Shown here: positions 1-10,986 of the stretch, in pieces | Layout of the letters: the number at the start of each line of letters is the position of its first letter | Position numbering within the stretch: position 1 is the stretch's first letter | Assembly: GCF_012273895.1 (NCBI RefSeq) | Contig: NW_024045141.1 | Location: 420,400 to 484,399 of the forward strand | Source of the DNA: Zerene cesonia | Lineage: Eukaryota > Arthropoda > Insecta > Lepidoptera > Pieridae | Length of the DNA: 64,000 bases | Direction of reading: 5' to 3' | The notes under the pieces: generated by a model | Seen by the model: only the letters and a program-made list of their open reading frames with translations | What the model was told of the DNA's origin: nothing | Database searches by the model: none | Made by a program: the position numbers and the translations under genes

Positions 1-11
1 TGCGCACTCAC

Positions 12-202
12 CGTATGCACCGCACGAGCTCCTCGTGGCCCTCGAGCACGCGTATGCACTGGCCGCACTCGATGTCCCACAGGCGGATCGTGTTGTCCGA
101 CGAGCCGGACACGACGAGCCGGTCGCGGTACTGCAGGCAGGCGATGCCGCGCTTGTGCCCGTTCAGCGTGCGCACGAACTCGCACGAGGACGTGTTCCAC
201 AC
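12..202 (-). CDS. slmb: slmb exon 9 (WD repeats 4-6, last exon in window)
   Basis: Sixty-three codons plus two bases: VWNTSSCEFVRTLNGHKRGI, SGSSDNTIRLWDIECGQC, then VLEGHEELVRCI. It closes repeat 4, holds repeat 5 and opens repeat 6. A consensus GTGAGT donor at 6-11 shows that the gene continues to the left of the window. Confidence 0.95.
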
Positions 203-3200
203 CTGCCGCGGACGGGCGGACGGACGAAAAAAAAAACATTATGTGACTGTTATTAATGTTGTACACTTGGAGCTGTGCGGACAAATAAGAATCTTACAAT
301 CTACCGCATGTAATATAGTGTACTAGCTGCGCCCCGCTGTTTCATCCGCGTAAGTCCGTATCCCGTACGAATATCGGGATAAAAAGTTGCCTATATGTTA
401 TTCCAGTTGTCTAGCTATCTACTTGTCAAATTTCATTGCAATCGGTTCATTAGTTTTAAATAAACTAGCTGTAACACGCGTCGCCACTCACTCGCGTGAT
501 GCCCGGGTATCAAAATAATAGCCTCCGTACTAATCCAGACTATAATCCATCTCTTTACCAAAACCAGCCGTACCGTACATCAGCATTTTACATTAATTTC
601 TCTCTATATGTCTGGTTGTCTGGAAGAAATCGCTATAAAAAATATATATATAAAATGAAATAATAATAATAATAGAATCTTTATTTTGCCAAACATACCT
701 TACATATCTATGTACATTGCCTCTTAAACTAGAAAAAACTCTGCATCTTAAGAGCCAAGCCAAGCTATATAGCGATGAGAACGCCCAATTGTTTATAATG
801 TAACTCTATTAAGTTATTTAAACCAGCTCACCTTAATGGTCCTGTCCCCGCTCGCGCTGACTATGTACTTCTCGTCGAAGTCCACCACGTTGACCGCCGC
901 CCGGTGGCCGACGAGCACGCGACGCAGCATTATCTCCGTCGTCGACGTCATGTCCCACACCGCTATCGATCTGTCCTGTGAACGGTTGGTGGGGGGAGGG
1001 GAGGGAGGTTGGTATATACCGACTATCGTATCGTATATCGGCGATACATCGCGTTTACCGATATATCGGTCATAAAAATACCGATTCAACGATACTTTTT
1101 AGTTTAAAAAATGTAGTGTAAACGAGCGTGTCGTCTCGTGAGACTATTTTCCAGCGCGGGTCTTATTCAAAGAGACTTGCGAAATCGCCTTTTAATTGCC
1201 TAAATATTTACATAGGTAAATATTTAGGTAAATATTTTATTAATATAAAAAGTAGAGACAAAGGTCTCTACTTTTTATATTAATAAAAGAAAAATCTGAC
1301 CTGTGATTTATTTATATTTATACCTTAATTTTTGAATACACAGTAAGCGTACCGGTACCGGTATCGCCGATATTTTTTATAAGACTACTGTTATCGGTAT
1401 CGGTGAAAAGGCGTATCGACGCATCCCTAGTTTCAAGGTGTTTTAAAAATTCCCACCAATATATAACAATGGTGCTGAGAAAATGTGTATGCGCGTAGTA
1501 TGCATGTATGCTATTCGTTCACGCGGCAACCGCCGAACCGATTTCGATGTGACGTCACACGTCAATAATTATATAGCTTACGTACCAAAATCGCTACCTC
1601 CCTCGCTCCTGATATTATACCTTACACATGCGATAATGACTCTTAGAAGAAAAAAATTGAGAAGAATTCGATCACGAGGCGGGATTCGAATCCGATTCAA
1701 CGCCCGGCAATCGAATTTCTTCTACTCCTTCGGTTTAACGTGCCTAAGGCATACCCACGAACACAAATAAAAAAAAAAAATCCGCAAAAAAAAAAAAAAA
1801 ATTTGTGATTTTTTTCCAATTTTTTTTTTCATCACTCCAGCACGCACCTTGCTGCACGTGACCATCATGCCGTTGCAGAAGCGCAGGTGCAGCACCGCCT
1901 CGCAGTGGTGTATCAGCGTGTTGAGCATGGCGCCGGTGGCGACGTCCCACACGCGCACCGTGCTGTCCGACGAGCCGGATATGATCGCGCGCTCGTCGTA
2001 CTGCAGGCAGAGCACCGAGCCCGTGTGCCCCTGCAGCTCCTGCGGTGACGGAGAGACATATCATCATATGTATATACTAGTTGAGCCCCGCGGTTTCACC
2101 CGCGTAAGTCCGTATACCGTTGGAATATCGGGATAAAAAGTTGCCTATAAACATATTCCAGTTGTCCAGCTATCTACGTACCAAATTTCATTGCAATCGT
2201 TTCAGTACTTTTTGCGTGAAAGAGCAACAAACGCACACACATCCTTACACAACTTTCGCATTTATAATATTAAGTAGGATAGGATAGATATATTCACAGA
2301 ATATAAACAAGCGAAAAACCTAGAATTGATTTGATATATGCATATTATGCTGACTCGGCAAACGCTGTTCTGCCTTACACATACGATTTAGGGGCACTAT
2401 AAATAGACGTTGGCCGATTCTCAGACCTACCCGATACGCACACAAAATCTTCATAAAAATCTGTCACACATTCATATATATATAAATATTTATTTATGGC
2501 TAGGTTTGACAAGATTGTATGAACTTGGGAAAGGAATTGGAATTTGGTAGAGAATGTCAATCTGTAGATGTACGTAATACGAAAGATGAGATTATATGCG
2601 AATTTCAGGAACGTATATAGTTTTCTGACCGTCTGTCACCTTGGTACAGTGGTTAACGCGTGAGCGTAGAACCGAGGAGTCCTGGGTTCAATTCCCGGTG
2701 GGGACGCAGAAAAAAATAATGTCTCGGTCTGGCAGGAGTCAGAAGGCTGATCACCTACTTGTCCGTATAGAAAATCAATCAGTGAAACAGATGCTCATCA
2801 TCTGCCCCATACCCCACTAAGGGACACGGGACTTCACTTATTTTTATATAGTTTTTCATTTTTTTATATCATACAGGGCAAATGAGTTAGTAGTTTGAAG
2901 GTTGGTAAGCGAAGGAATGGACTTAGAAGAGTGAGGAAGTCTTCGGGCCTCCGGCTCCCGCAAGGAAACGCAGTATCATGCTACTATTTCACTTCCCCGG
3001 TGCAAGCTGGCCCAAAGCGTGCTGAACTGTGCTAACTCCCACCTCACACTCTCTCTCTCTCTAACTAGCTATCCAAATACCATTCCACACTTCAACTCAC
3101 CTTGACGCACTGCAACGTCTTCCTGTCCCATATTTTGATCGTGTTGTCTCTTAAGCCGGATACAATTTTATTGTCGTCATATTGCAAACAGTATACGCCC

Positions 3201-6200
3201 TTCGAATTCTCCGATCTGCAGTTTATCCTCTGAAACATATTATATGGATATTGAGATGCTATTTTATAGAAATTATATAATAATTTGTACTAGCCTTTGT
3301 TACAGTTCGGAGAAGTTTAATAAATATTATAGTAAAACTAGCTGCACCCGGCAAACGCTGTTCTGCCTTACTCTTATCATTTAGGGGTATCATAAATAGA
3401 TGTTGGCCAATTCTCATAGATACCGGATAAGCACAAAAAATTTCATCAAAATCGGTCAAGCCACGTGACACGAGAATTTTATATATTAGATAAACGTTCC
3501 TCTTGAATCACTCTATATATTAAAAAAAACCCTTCAAAATCCGTTGCATAGTTTTAAAGATCTAAGCATACATACTTATAGTGACTGATCCTTGATAAAT
3601 AATAAGCGTATAGTTTGAATTTAATCTGTACATTTAATGTGGGTCAAAATTTTAAAGATTTGGTTACATTTAATATGAGCATGTTAATAAGCTGTATGCT
3701 ATTATGTAACAACAACAACAAAAAAAAAAGTGATTATAAATCGATCCGTCTTCTTTAAAGATCCGTTTAAAATGATCACTCACTTGTAAATTATGCCTGC
3801 CCATTCTCCAATTGTCCTCTATCGATTGTATATCCTGTATTATTTTCGGGTAGAGCTGTCTGTAGAACGAGTGCGACGGGTGCTGGCAGCCCGGTTTCGG
3901 TTTGAACAAGTACATTATCCTGAAAAATGGCGACAAAACAACATGTATGAATAGATTTTTTTTTATGTCATAGCGGGCAGCTGAGCTGGTGGTTCGCCTG
4001 ATGGTAAGCGATCACCACCGCCCATAAACATTCGCAAAGGTAGTACCTCTGTGAATGCGCTGCCCGCTTTTATGGGGTAAGGGAAAAGGAAAGGATGAAC
4101 GACTGGAAAGAAGGAATGGACTAAGACGGGTGAGGAAAAGGATACGGCCGCCCTCCGCCTGCCCCAGCCACTGAACGAAACAGGGGAGCATCCTACAATT
4201 TTACGTTGATCTTCTGTGAGGGTGTGGTACCCTCCCCAGTGCGATCTGACTCCATAGGTGCCGAAGCGTGCCCGACTCCCACAACTTCATCCATCACCAC
4301 CAGCTCCTAGCCAGTACAGCACTCACCAGCCGCGCCTCTCAGCCAGGCCCCGCCACAGCGAGTCCGTCCTGACCTTCCGCTCCACCAGCTTCTTCCACAG
4401 CATCCCCTCGGATATCACCCGCTGCCACTCGCGGCAGACCAGCTCGGCGGCGCACAGCGAGCTCGCGTCCAGGTACGACAGTATGTTCTCCGCCACATGG
4501 TCTAGGCCTTTTTCTGCAAACGCCAAAAGGCAGCTTTTAGATGAAAGCCCATCCATTGGACCAGAAACTTGTATTTATGGTCCAAAATTAAACCTCGTTC
4601 TATTAATAACTAGACGCTCCGCCTGGGTCCACTTGGATGTCACAATTTCTGTTTTATCCCAAGGGAGCATTTAATCAGGATAAAAAGTATCCTATCACCC
4701 AAGTCAGCTTATACCCTGTCTGTATACCAAATTTCATCAAAATCTGTTCAGTAATTTCAGCGTGATTGACGGACAAACATCCTAATAAACAAATTTTAAC
4801 ATTTATAAAATTAGCGTGATATATAGTGTGAAGTGTGATTATAGTTTACTAGCTGATCCGGCAAACGCTGTTGTGCCTTATTTTTATAATTTAGGGGTAT
4901 GTAAAATAGACATTGTCCGATTCTCAGACCTATCCGATATGCAGACAAAATGTCATGAGAATCGCTCGAGCCGTTTCGGAGGAGAATATAACTAATTCTA
5001 ACTAGGGACTTTAACGGTAACAAATACCCTGGATTTTCATTAAAGCAACTGTCCTAAGATAGTCACAGTCCGCTGTCTATCTGTTTGTCTGTCCCTATGT
5101 ATGCCTGTATCTTTAAATACAGCAACGAAATCTGATGCGATTCTTTTTATTCACAGAGTGATTCAAATTGTGTCCTATGGTTCTAAAGGGTCAACCCATG
5201 GATTTTCATCTTCTAAATATTCATTACTACAGTAAGCACACTGAACCATAGATTTCTAAATTTCTAAATTTATTATTACTAAACTCTATAGTATAGCTGA
5301 TCGCCCCGGCTCCGCCTAGATAGTCATTTATCGTAATTGAAATAATATAAACTATCCCATCTTTAAGACCGCCTCCTTGGTACAGTGGTTAACGCGTGAG
5401 CGTAGAACCGAGGTGTCTTGGGTTCGATTCCCGGTGGGGACGCACAAAAAAAAAGGCTGATCACCTACTTGTCCATAAAAAAAATATATCAGTGAAACAG
5501 ATGTATATCATCTGCCTCATACCCCACTAAGGGACACGGGACTTCACTTTTATCCCATTCTTAAAGTTCAATCAAACTGCACACGGTGTGCAAATTTGAT
5601 GCATAACGGTTGAGCAGTTTAGGAGTCCATCACGGACAAACAGCATGACACGTAATTCATATAAACTAGTACTACTATGAGCAACTATGAGGATTTCTGA
5701 ATTGTAATAATTATAACGAATAGCTAACTTGGCAGCATGCTGATAAAATCCCTCTGCAGCATGGGCTTGAGATATGCGTTGATATGTCCATGCTGATAGT
5801 GGCACATACGCGCCAGCAGCTGCTCCACAAACTCCACCTTTAATGAAGACGATATTTTATTTAATAACTAGCTGCGCCACGCGGTTTCAGCCGCTTATGT
5901 CCGTATCCCGTAGGAATATCGGGATAAAAATGTTGCCTATGTGTAATTCCAGTTGTCCAGCCATCTATGTACCAAATTTCATTGCAATAGGTTCAGTAGT
6001 ATTTGCGTGAAAGAGTAACACACATACAAATAAATTCATTCTCACAAACTTTCGCGTTTATAATACTAGCTGCGCCCCGCGGTTTCAGCCGCGTAAGTGT
6101 GTATCCTATAGGAATATCAGGATGAAAGTTGTCTATGAGTAATTCCAGTTGTCCAGCCATCTACATACCAAATTTCATTGCAATCGGTTCAGTAGCATTT

Positions 6201-6428
6201 GCGTGAAACAAACACACACATACAAATACATTCAGCCTCACAAACTTTCGCATTTATAATATTAGTAGGATAGGAGAGGTAAGCAGGATTTTGCAAATAG
6301 TTCATACCATATATCAAACCATATATGTTCCTATGATGTTTAAAATCATTTATTTCTTGCACACTCGCCCGGTCGGTTAAACTTACGACTTTTTGTTTAC
6401 TCTCTTTGTCTTTCTCTTGAGTGAAAGA

Positions 6429-6463
<35 letters not shown>

Positions 6464-9115
6464 TCTCTTCTTACACTCGACACATTCAGTTATTTGGTTA
6501 TTGAGCCTCACTAGATTAAATCAAAAGACACGTATAATCCCGAGTTTTCTTCTATCCTTGCAGTATCAAGAAATATTCCAAAAATTTCCTTCTACCTATT
6601 AAATAAATAAACAAAATCACTCACCTGATCGGTTTCGTTCCATTTCGTGAATAAGTTTAAACAGGTATTTCTCTCCGCCACGTAGGCGGCGCCGCTCGGC
6701 GCTGGCTTGACGCCGGTGTCCAGCGATGTCAGCGATGTCACCTGCTGCAATTGATACGATTTCATTTAAATTAGCCAACTTTTACTATGCACAAATTAAT
6801 AAACTTTAAAACAAAATATGAAACACTGGGAGCGGTACCTTCCCACAAGGGATATCACCCCTATTTTGTAAAAAATAATAACTTAATGTTAGAACGGGCA
6901 ACTGAGCTTTCCAACAGCGCCTAAAACGATCACCACTGCCCATGAACAATTGTAGAATATATATATATATATATATCTGGTGTCAGCGCGGCAGCAGGCA
7001 GTAAGGTTTGACGACAGGAATAAAGGATATGGGACTCCGGCTGACCACTAACCGAACAAAACACAGTAACATTCGTAAGGTACTATTTCATGTGGGGGTT
7101 GGTATCTTCGCTGGTGTGGATTTAGCCAATTGGGACATATGATTTGTTAGTGTTTTTTAATGGTGGTAAGGTTTGTTGTTTAGTCACAGACCAAAGACAT
7201 AGGGCACAGCTAGTGTTAACTTTTTTAACAATTTAGCTGCTAAAATATTATTTATATATAATTTCCTTCTTTTTTGCAATTTCATTATTTTGTGTAATTC
7301 ATTTTCATAGCTACATACCAACATAATAAACATTAAACATATAAATGTACAACCCGTATACAACTCACACATATTCAATATAAATCATCTGTCACCGTAA
7401 ATTTAATTCGTTTAACAACACGAATGACTGACGACAATACCCTTAACCTTTACATAAATGCACTTTAATGGCTTCTAAAGCTGTTTTGATGCTTATCCAT
7501 ACTTAAGCAGATCTATGCAATAAATGGCTGATGATTCATACTATTATTCCTCTACAAAACTACCCTTTGGTACGGTGATTAGTTAACATCTTAGATTAGT
7601 CTGACTTGTGTACTGTTTTGAGACATAGAACTCGCATTTATTTCATGAACTGTGGTGGATAGATGCAATTCTTTTACTGCTTTAACAACAAATAATAAAA
7701 AATGCAGTTTAGCAGTTGTAAATTACATGTAGGACTGATTTTTGTAGTTGCTGTTTAGTATAAACATTACCTACCTGCATCACATTTGACAACTTTTTTT
7801 AAACGACTCTCCTAAACCTTAAAATAAATAATGAAAACTCAACCATCATCATTTAGAAGGGAGTAAGCCAGAATAACAATAAAAAAAACCTTTATTATAG
7901 TAAGTTATTGCGTGAAAACATTACAAACATACAAACAAAATCACACACATTTCCTCTATATAAAATACCACTATTCATGGGATGATATTAGAAAGAACTT
8001 AACTTTTCATATCATAGATTAATCTAATATATATAAAAATAGTTTAAAGTAAAATAAAAAGATCCAGAAAAAATAATAACACTTATATATCCTTAGATAA
8101 TGTAAAAGTGCAATCAAAAAAATTTTAATGGAATAAAAAGATTTATAAAATTTGATTAAGAATTATTAATAGAAAATTCATTATTTTTTTATGTATCACA
8201 GACTGTAACTTTAGACATTGTTTTGACTCACTTTGAAAGGACAGATTTAATTCAAACTTTATACTCATATCAAGGACAATAATTTTATAGGTTTTTCTTA
8301 TTATTAGAGCAGATACAAATAATGTCTAAATTAATTATATGAATATATCAATTTAGAATATAGCACTATAAAATACTAGTGGTCCAACCCATCTTTGCCC
8401 ATGGTATATACATAGCCTATAGCTTTTCCAATTTTTCAAATCGGCCCAGTAGGTCCTGAAATTAGTGCGTTCAAACAAACAAACAAACTGTTCAGCTTTA
8501 TAATATCAGTATAGATTATTGTCATAATGTGTATTTTTATACAGTGACTGTTGAATACAGATTACACACAGAAACCAGAATAATAACATACATTTAAATT
8601 TCATTACGTTACGACTTTTCTTATAACAGGGAGTTCGTAACTTTTTCATGAATAATATGATTTTAAAACATGTATTATTTTTCCTGATAAACCAGGTATT
8701 TTACTTTACGAGTTAATAAAAATCATGATACTGCATAATTTGAATTATAATTCAAGTTATGAAAGAATATGTGTTCGTGAATAAACCTACAAAGAAACTT
8801 ATTTTTATTATTTCAGGAAATTGGGTTAAATGCTGAAACTCGAAAACTGCATTGCAGACACGGTATTTGTCATGAGCTGTAACAATTTATATCATGCTTA
8901 TTTATTTTCTGATTAACCTAATATTTATGTGGCTTATAGCGCCACACGCTTCCCAGTTTCCTTGAAATTATTTCTTGTAAATTTACAAAGGCAACTGGGT
9001 GTAGAGGCAAAGATGGCGGAACAGTATTCCATGACATTACATCTATGTTCTATATCCATGTTTTGAGACGTACCTTAGGCGTCGTCGTGTCTTCTATCAT
9101 CCAATCAGTCTCCAT
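12..9115 (-). CDS. slmb: slmb / beta-TrCP, F-box and WD40 protein (3' end missing)
   Basis: Nine exons on the minus strand: 9074-9115, 6625-6744, 5729-5837, 4327-4513, 3784-3919, 3101-3229, 1848-2039, 832-975 and 12-202. Phases match at every junction and give 416 codons plus two bases before the window edge. Order: short N-terminus, D (dimerisation) domain (about residues 50-90), F-box (about 91-140), linker, then WD40 repeats 1-5 and the start of repeat 6. Known for the family: the F-box binds Skp1 in an SCF ubiquitin ligase and the WD40 propeller binds the DSGxxS phosphodegron of beta-catenin/Armadillo, Ci and IkB-type substrates. Animal orthologues have seven WD repeats, so roughly the last 90-100 residues lie to the left of the window. 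The start ATG at 9115 has an upstream in-frame stop and no earlier ATG. Introns are loaded with mobile elements. Family assignment is very secure. Confidence 0.95.
203..831. other. slmb intron 8 with mobile-element pieces
   Basis: No coding signal. It holds a truncated minus-oriented family A Helitron-like copy (323-465), directly abutted by a family G copy (466 to about 580), then a retroposon tail piece around 600-780 recognisable by the 'GGTTGTCTGGAAGAAATCGC' type motif. Confidence 0.6.
832..975 (-). CDS. slmb: slmb exon 8 (WD repeats 3-4)
   Basis: Forty-eight codons, DRSIAVWDMTSTTEI (end of repeat 3), RRVLVGHRAAVNVVDFDEKY and SASGDRTIK (most of repeat 4). Acceptor TTCACAG, donor GTGAGC. 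The GH and D positions of the WD40 fold are present. Confidence 0.95.
976..1847. other. slmb intron 7 with palindromic repeat and SINE relic
   Basis: From about 1010 to 1430 the sequence is rich in CGATA/TATCG dyads and contains a perfect 25-bp hairpin (1235-1288). The right edge resembles a terminal inverted repeat reading GATGCGTCGATACGCC on the minus strand, so a decayed non-autonomous DNA transposon is likely. At about 1630-1760 is a degraded copy of the tRNA-like SINE (family T), followed by poly-A tracts near the exon. Confidence 0.5.
1235..1288. repeat. Perfect 25-bp inverted repeat, 4-base loop
   Basis: Arms 1235-1259 and 1264-1288 are exact reverse complements around the loop AAAG. 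Lies in slmb intron 7, inside the dyad-rich repeat. Probably the centre of a palindromic MITE rather than a functional RNA hairpin. Confidence 0.8.
1848..2039 (-). CDS. slmb: slmb exon 7 (WD repeats 2-3)
   Basis: Sixty-four codons: the GH of ELQGHTGSVLCLQYDE, SGSSDSTVRVWD (repeat 2), then NTLIHHCEAVLHLRF and GMMVTCSK (first part of repeat 3). Donor GTGCGT. Base composition is strikingly GC-rich compared with the AT-rich intron around it. Confidence 0.95.
2077..2279 (-). mobile_element. Family A Helitron-like element (slmb intron 6)
   Basis: About 200 bp. In element orientation it runs from a TCCTACT(T)AATATTATAAA type 5' end to a GC-rich 3' hairpin and CTAG, inserted between A and T, with no target duplication or terminal inverted repeat. 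Those are non-autonomous Helitron hallmarks. It codes for nothing. Confidence 0.7.
2626..2844 (+). mobile_element. tRNA-derived SINE (family S) with target duplication
   Basis: The head has A-box-like TGGTACAGTGG and B-box-like GGGTTCAATTCCC, then a tRNA-unrelated body ending ACACGGGACTTCACTT. Near-identical flanks TATATAGTTTTC (2614-2625) and TATATAGTTTTTC (2845-2857) are its target-site duplication. Lies in slmb intron 6. Confidence 0.8.
2870..3060 (-). mobile_element. Diverged retroposon tail (family R)
   Basis: A decayed relative of the better copies at 3957-4300 and 55230-55557, recognised by 'GAATGGACT', the GC-rich 'CCTCCGGCTCCC' block and 'CCCCGGTGCAAGCTGGCCC'. Followed by a short CT microsatellite. 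Intronic in slmb. Confidence 0.5.
3101..3229 (-). CDS. slmb: slmb exon 6 (WD repeat 1)
   Basis: Forty-three codons in phase 0: INCRSENSKGVYCLQYDD and then SGLRDNTIKIWD, which is WD repeat 1 with its structural Asp and terminal Trp-Asp. Near-identical to this repeat in other animals as far as I recognise it. Ends CVK before a GTGAGT donor. Confidence 0.94.
3340..3480 (-). mobile_element. Family B Helitron-like element (slmb intron 5)
   Basis: About 140 bp. The low-coordinate side is the CTAG/GCTGACCCGGCAAAC-type 3' end and the high side is the CGTGTCACGAGAATTTTATA-type 5' end. Further family B copies: 2350-2475 and 4850-4990 (minus); 24640-24770, 40330-40470 and 50890-51215 (plus). Confidence 0.6.
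3784..3919 (-). CDS. slmb: slmb exon 5 (linker to propeller)
   Basis: Completes the split Trp codon, then encodes IMYLFKPKPGCQHPSHSFYR and the conserved 'LYPKIIQDIQSIEDNWRMGRH' type linker between F-box and WD40 domain. Acceptor TTTTTCAG and donor GTGAGT are both good. A run-on open frame into the intron (to about 3670) is not coding. Confidence 0.93.
3957..4300 (-). mobile_element. Retroposon tail (family R) filling slmb intron 4
   Basis: Begins with a T-run (a poly-A tail on the minus strand) and TATGTCATAGCGGGCAGCTG, then GGTAAGCGATCACCACCGCC. It ends near GTGCCCGACTCCCACAAC. The '...GATCGCTTACCATCAGGCGA...' 3' end plus poly-A resembles tails of lepidopteran CR1-type LINEs and their SINE partners, from memory and not searched. 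It occupies about 340 of the intron's 407 bp. Confidence 0.65.
4327..4513 (-). CDS. slmb: slmb exon 4 (F-box)
   Basis: Encodes the F-box, including GLDHVAENILSYLDASSL and LVCREWQRVISEGMLWKKL, then VRTDSLWRGLAERRGW. The residues follow the Skp1-binding pattern of beta-TrCP closely. It joins exon 3 at phase 1 and exon 5 at phase 2 (a split Trp codon). The donor GTGAGT lies only about 20-35 bp from the end of a retroposon copy that fills most of the next intron. Confidence 0.95.
4514..5728. other. slmb intron 3, nested repeats
   Basis: No coding signal. Holds family B (4850-4990), a family D remnant (about 5040-5250) and a family F element (about 5290-5680) split by a family S SINE. Confidence 0.55.
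5369..5547 (+). mobile_element. tRNA-derived SINE (family S) nested in family F element
   Basis: Same head and body as the copy at 2626: CTCCTTGGTACAGTGG, GGGTTCGATTCCC and ACACGGGACTTCACTT. The flanks ATCCCATCTTTAAG (left) and ATCCCATTCTTAAAG (right) look like an imperfect target duplication of the host family F sequence, which is uninterrupted in the copy at 47583-47770. The SINE is therefore younger than the family F insertion. Confidence 0.78.
5729..5837 (-). CDS. slmb: slmb exon 3 (D domain)
   Basis: Thirty-six codons plus one base, starting VEFVEQLLARMCHYQHGHIN, the beta-TrCP D domain that mediates homo- or heterodimerisation, and leading into the F-box. The donor reads A|GTTAGC, weaker than its neighbours; translation past it meets a TAG two codons on, so splicing must occur here or very nearby. 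Confidence 0.88.
5868..6270 (-). mobile_element. Two head-to-tail family A Helitron-like copies
   Basis: Copies 5868-6065 and 6066-6270 join directly: the 5' end of one abuts the CTAG 3' end of the next. Tandem arrays are a known habit of Helitrons. Both lie in slmb intron 2 and are non-coding. Confidence 0.7.
6430..6454. repeat. (AG)n microsatellite
   Basis: About twelve uninterrupted AG units in slmb intron 2, close to exon 2. Likely length-variable. Confidence 0.85.
6625..6744 (-). CDS. slmb: slmb exon 2 (N-terminal linker)
   Basis: Forty codons in phase 0, ending in CLNLFTKWNETDQ and a GTGAGT donor. That end matches the conserved 'W-x-E-x-D-Q' entry into the beta-TrCP D domain; the first half is Ala/Pro/Ser-rich and not conserved. 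The acceptor is a tandem CAGCAG (NAGNAG), so the first Gln may be included or skipped without changing frame. Confidence 0.88.
6745..9073. other. slmb intron 1, no gene seen
   Basis: AT-rich with no convincing coding frame. A decayed family R tail is at about 6888-7140 (with a TA microsatellite at about 6960-6977), a family C Helitron-like copy on the minus strand at 8376-8520, and a family H fragment at about 8224-8282. The rest looks like unique intron sequence. Confidence 0.5.
9074..9115 (-). CDS. slmb: slmb exon 1 (start codon exon)
   Basis: Fourteen codons, METDWMIEDTTTPK, followed by a consensus GTACGT donor. Reading upstream in frame there is a TAG and no other ATG. Fly Slimb also has a Met-Glu-Thr-Asp near its start, which supports this as the real beginning. 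A small exon like this could be swapped for alternative first exons that I cannot see here. Confidence 0.75.
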
Positions 9116-10777
9116 TTTTGTAATTTCACTAGATTCATAAATATTCGTCCCTATAAACTTCACAAAAACTAAATACAATCGCTAAATAATCATCATTCGC
9201 ATGACGTCAAACACTCACTGTTATTTTCTTTACTAAATAAAAATTTAGCTCTAGAGACGTGTCCTTCAGTCAGAATCGAATAGTCGTACATGTATACGAT
9301 ATGACTCTTTTGCTTTAAATGTCCATAAGCCATGTAGTATCGGTATCGGGTATCGTATATTGTTATGAAGAGTTCAATATTTTCTTTATAAATTAAATCA
9401 AAAATGCTACACATATTGAAATAAACATCAGTCTAGAAATCAAAAATCACTATACTATACAAACCAAACTTGAAAACCAGGAAGATGTCGGAATCAATTA
9501 ACGTTGAATTTTTTTGGTTTTTCACCTCAGAACTTTCGCTTGTTGTATTGACGAAGAAATTGTTTGTTTTTGAGATACGATAACTTTACTGCTATTTTAT
9601 GCTTTTATTTCATATTGTATCCGAATTTTAATTATGAACACATTCAGCATGACACAGGACACAGCTATAGCGTGTGACCAAACACTATTTTGTTCCCTTT
9701 CAAGTTAAATAAAAACTATATATTTTATGTAGATTTTAATGTCGCTGATTAAAAATGTTGATAAAATATACTTGTTTATAAATGAACAATGAGTATGTAC
9801 TACGTAGTACGTACTGTGATTGTAAAGCAGAATCTATCGCTTCTTGACACATGGTAGCTTTTCAATTCTCACGTCAATTGTCAAAATACGTTTGACTCGA
9901 GTGAAAACTGAAATCACGCAAAATGCTAAATGTTCGTGAAATGCGGTATTTTAATAAAATAGACATGAGTCATGTTTACATCTAAATATTTATATAAATC
10001 ACGCTTATTTGTACAAATCATGAAATGAAATCTAACAGGAAAACTAATAGAAACATGAACGTTGGAGTAATGAAAAATACCTTTCTAATTTGTATTTGTT
10101 TCTAATTTAAAAAAGCCTGAGAACAAAGGTGCGTATTGCGATTGTTTCATTACTTACCTACGCTGAGTTTTTCTCAAAAAGTTTAAAATTAAATAAGATT
10201 TCTTATTTATTTTTTTTCCCAGACAAGAAAGTAATATTTATTACTTTACACTAAATGCCTTATTGTTAAGTGATCAGGTTCACTAGAAAGTATGTGCAAT
10301 TTCTTTCCTCTCCATTGATAAATAGACGAATTTATTAATACCTTAATTTTGTATCAAAGTAGTTTGATACAGAGTGAATTGAAGAGATAAACAGATATGG
10401 AAAATTTCCCTTATGCTGGTAGACAGTTGTCCTATATTATCCATTAGCTTAATGTCATTTAGAGCAAACTTAGTGATAAAAACAAGTTATCAAAATCTGC
10501 TTTAATGGTTTTCACATAGTTATTCATATATGCCAAATAATAAGTTAACTTAGATAGTCGGTACAAGTAAAGACCTGTATCAACTCTCTGCTCTATGGGT
10601 CATCAGGCAGATGCTTTTAGCGTATATTTTTATGATCAAATTTACAACATGGCAATAATTCAGTGTGCAGTGAGACCAAAACATTTATTGCTTGTTATAT
10701 TACACCCATTCAAAGCCAGTAACCCCTGAGTTATGCTCGCACATTAATCACGGTGTAAGGAGGCAGTCAATCATGAG
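9116..10777. promoter_or_regulatory. Divergent slmb / VPS50 intergenic region
   Basis: About 1.9 kb separates the two divergent start codons. It must hold the slmb promoter and probably that of VPS50. I see no coding frame and no repeat I can name, and I could not place a transcription start with confidence, so this is a positional call. Confidence 0.4.
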
Positions 10778-10789
10778 CAAATTATTCTT

Positions 10790-10945
10790 AGTATTTTCTT
10801 GTGTTTGATTTTACGCGAGTGTTATACATTAAGAAATTAAAAACTTTTTAACTGATTTTATATGCAATTTATTCATTATATTTTATTAACAACACATATA
10901 CGAAAAAGTTTTTTACGACATATATACGAAAAAGTTTTTAATTTC
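10790..10945 (-). mobile_element. Foldback element directly upstream of VPS50
   Basis: 156 bp flanked by the 12-bp direct repeat CAAATTATTCTT (10778-10789 and 10946-10957). Its ends include a 17-bp inverted repeat, GAAATTAAAAACTTTTT, and the left edge carries the family motif AGTATTTTCTTGTGTTTGAT. Internally a segment of about 22 bp (ACATATACGAAAAAGTTTTT) is tandemly repeated. The insertion ends about 30 bp before the VPS50 start codon. Confidence 0.75.
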
Positions 10946-10986
10946 CAAATTATTCTTTATAATTACTTTCTACTTAACAGAACACA

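Noticed and set aside
4258..4674. 138-residue plus-strand frame
   Set aside because: Antisense to the slmb F-box exon and continuing into repeats.
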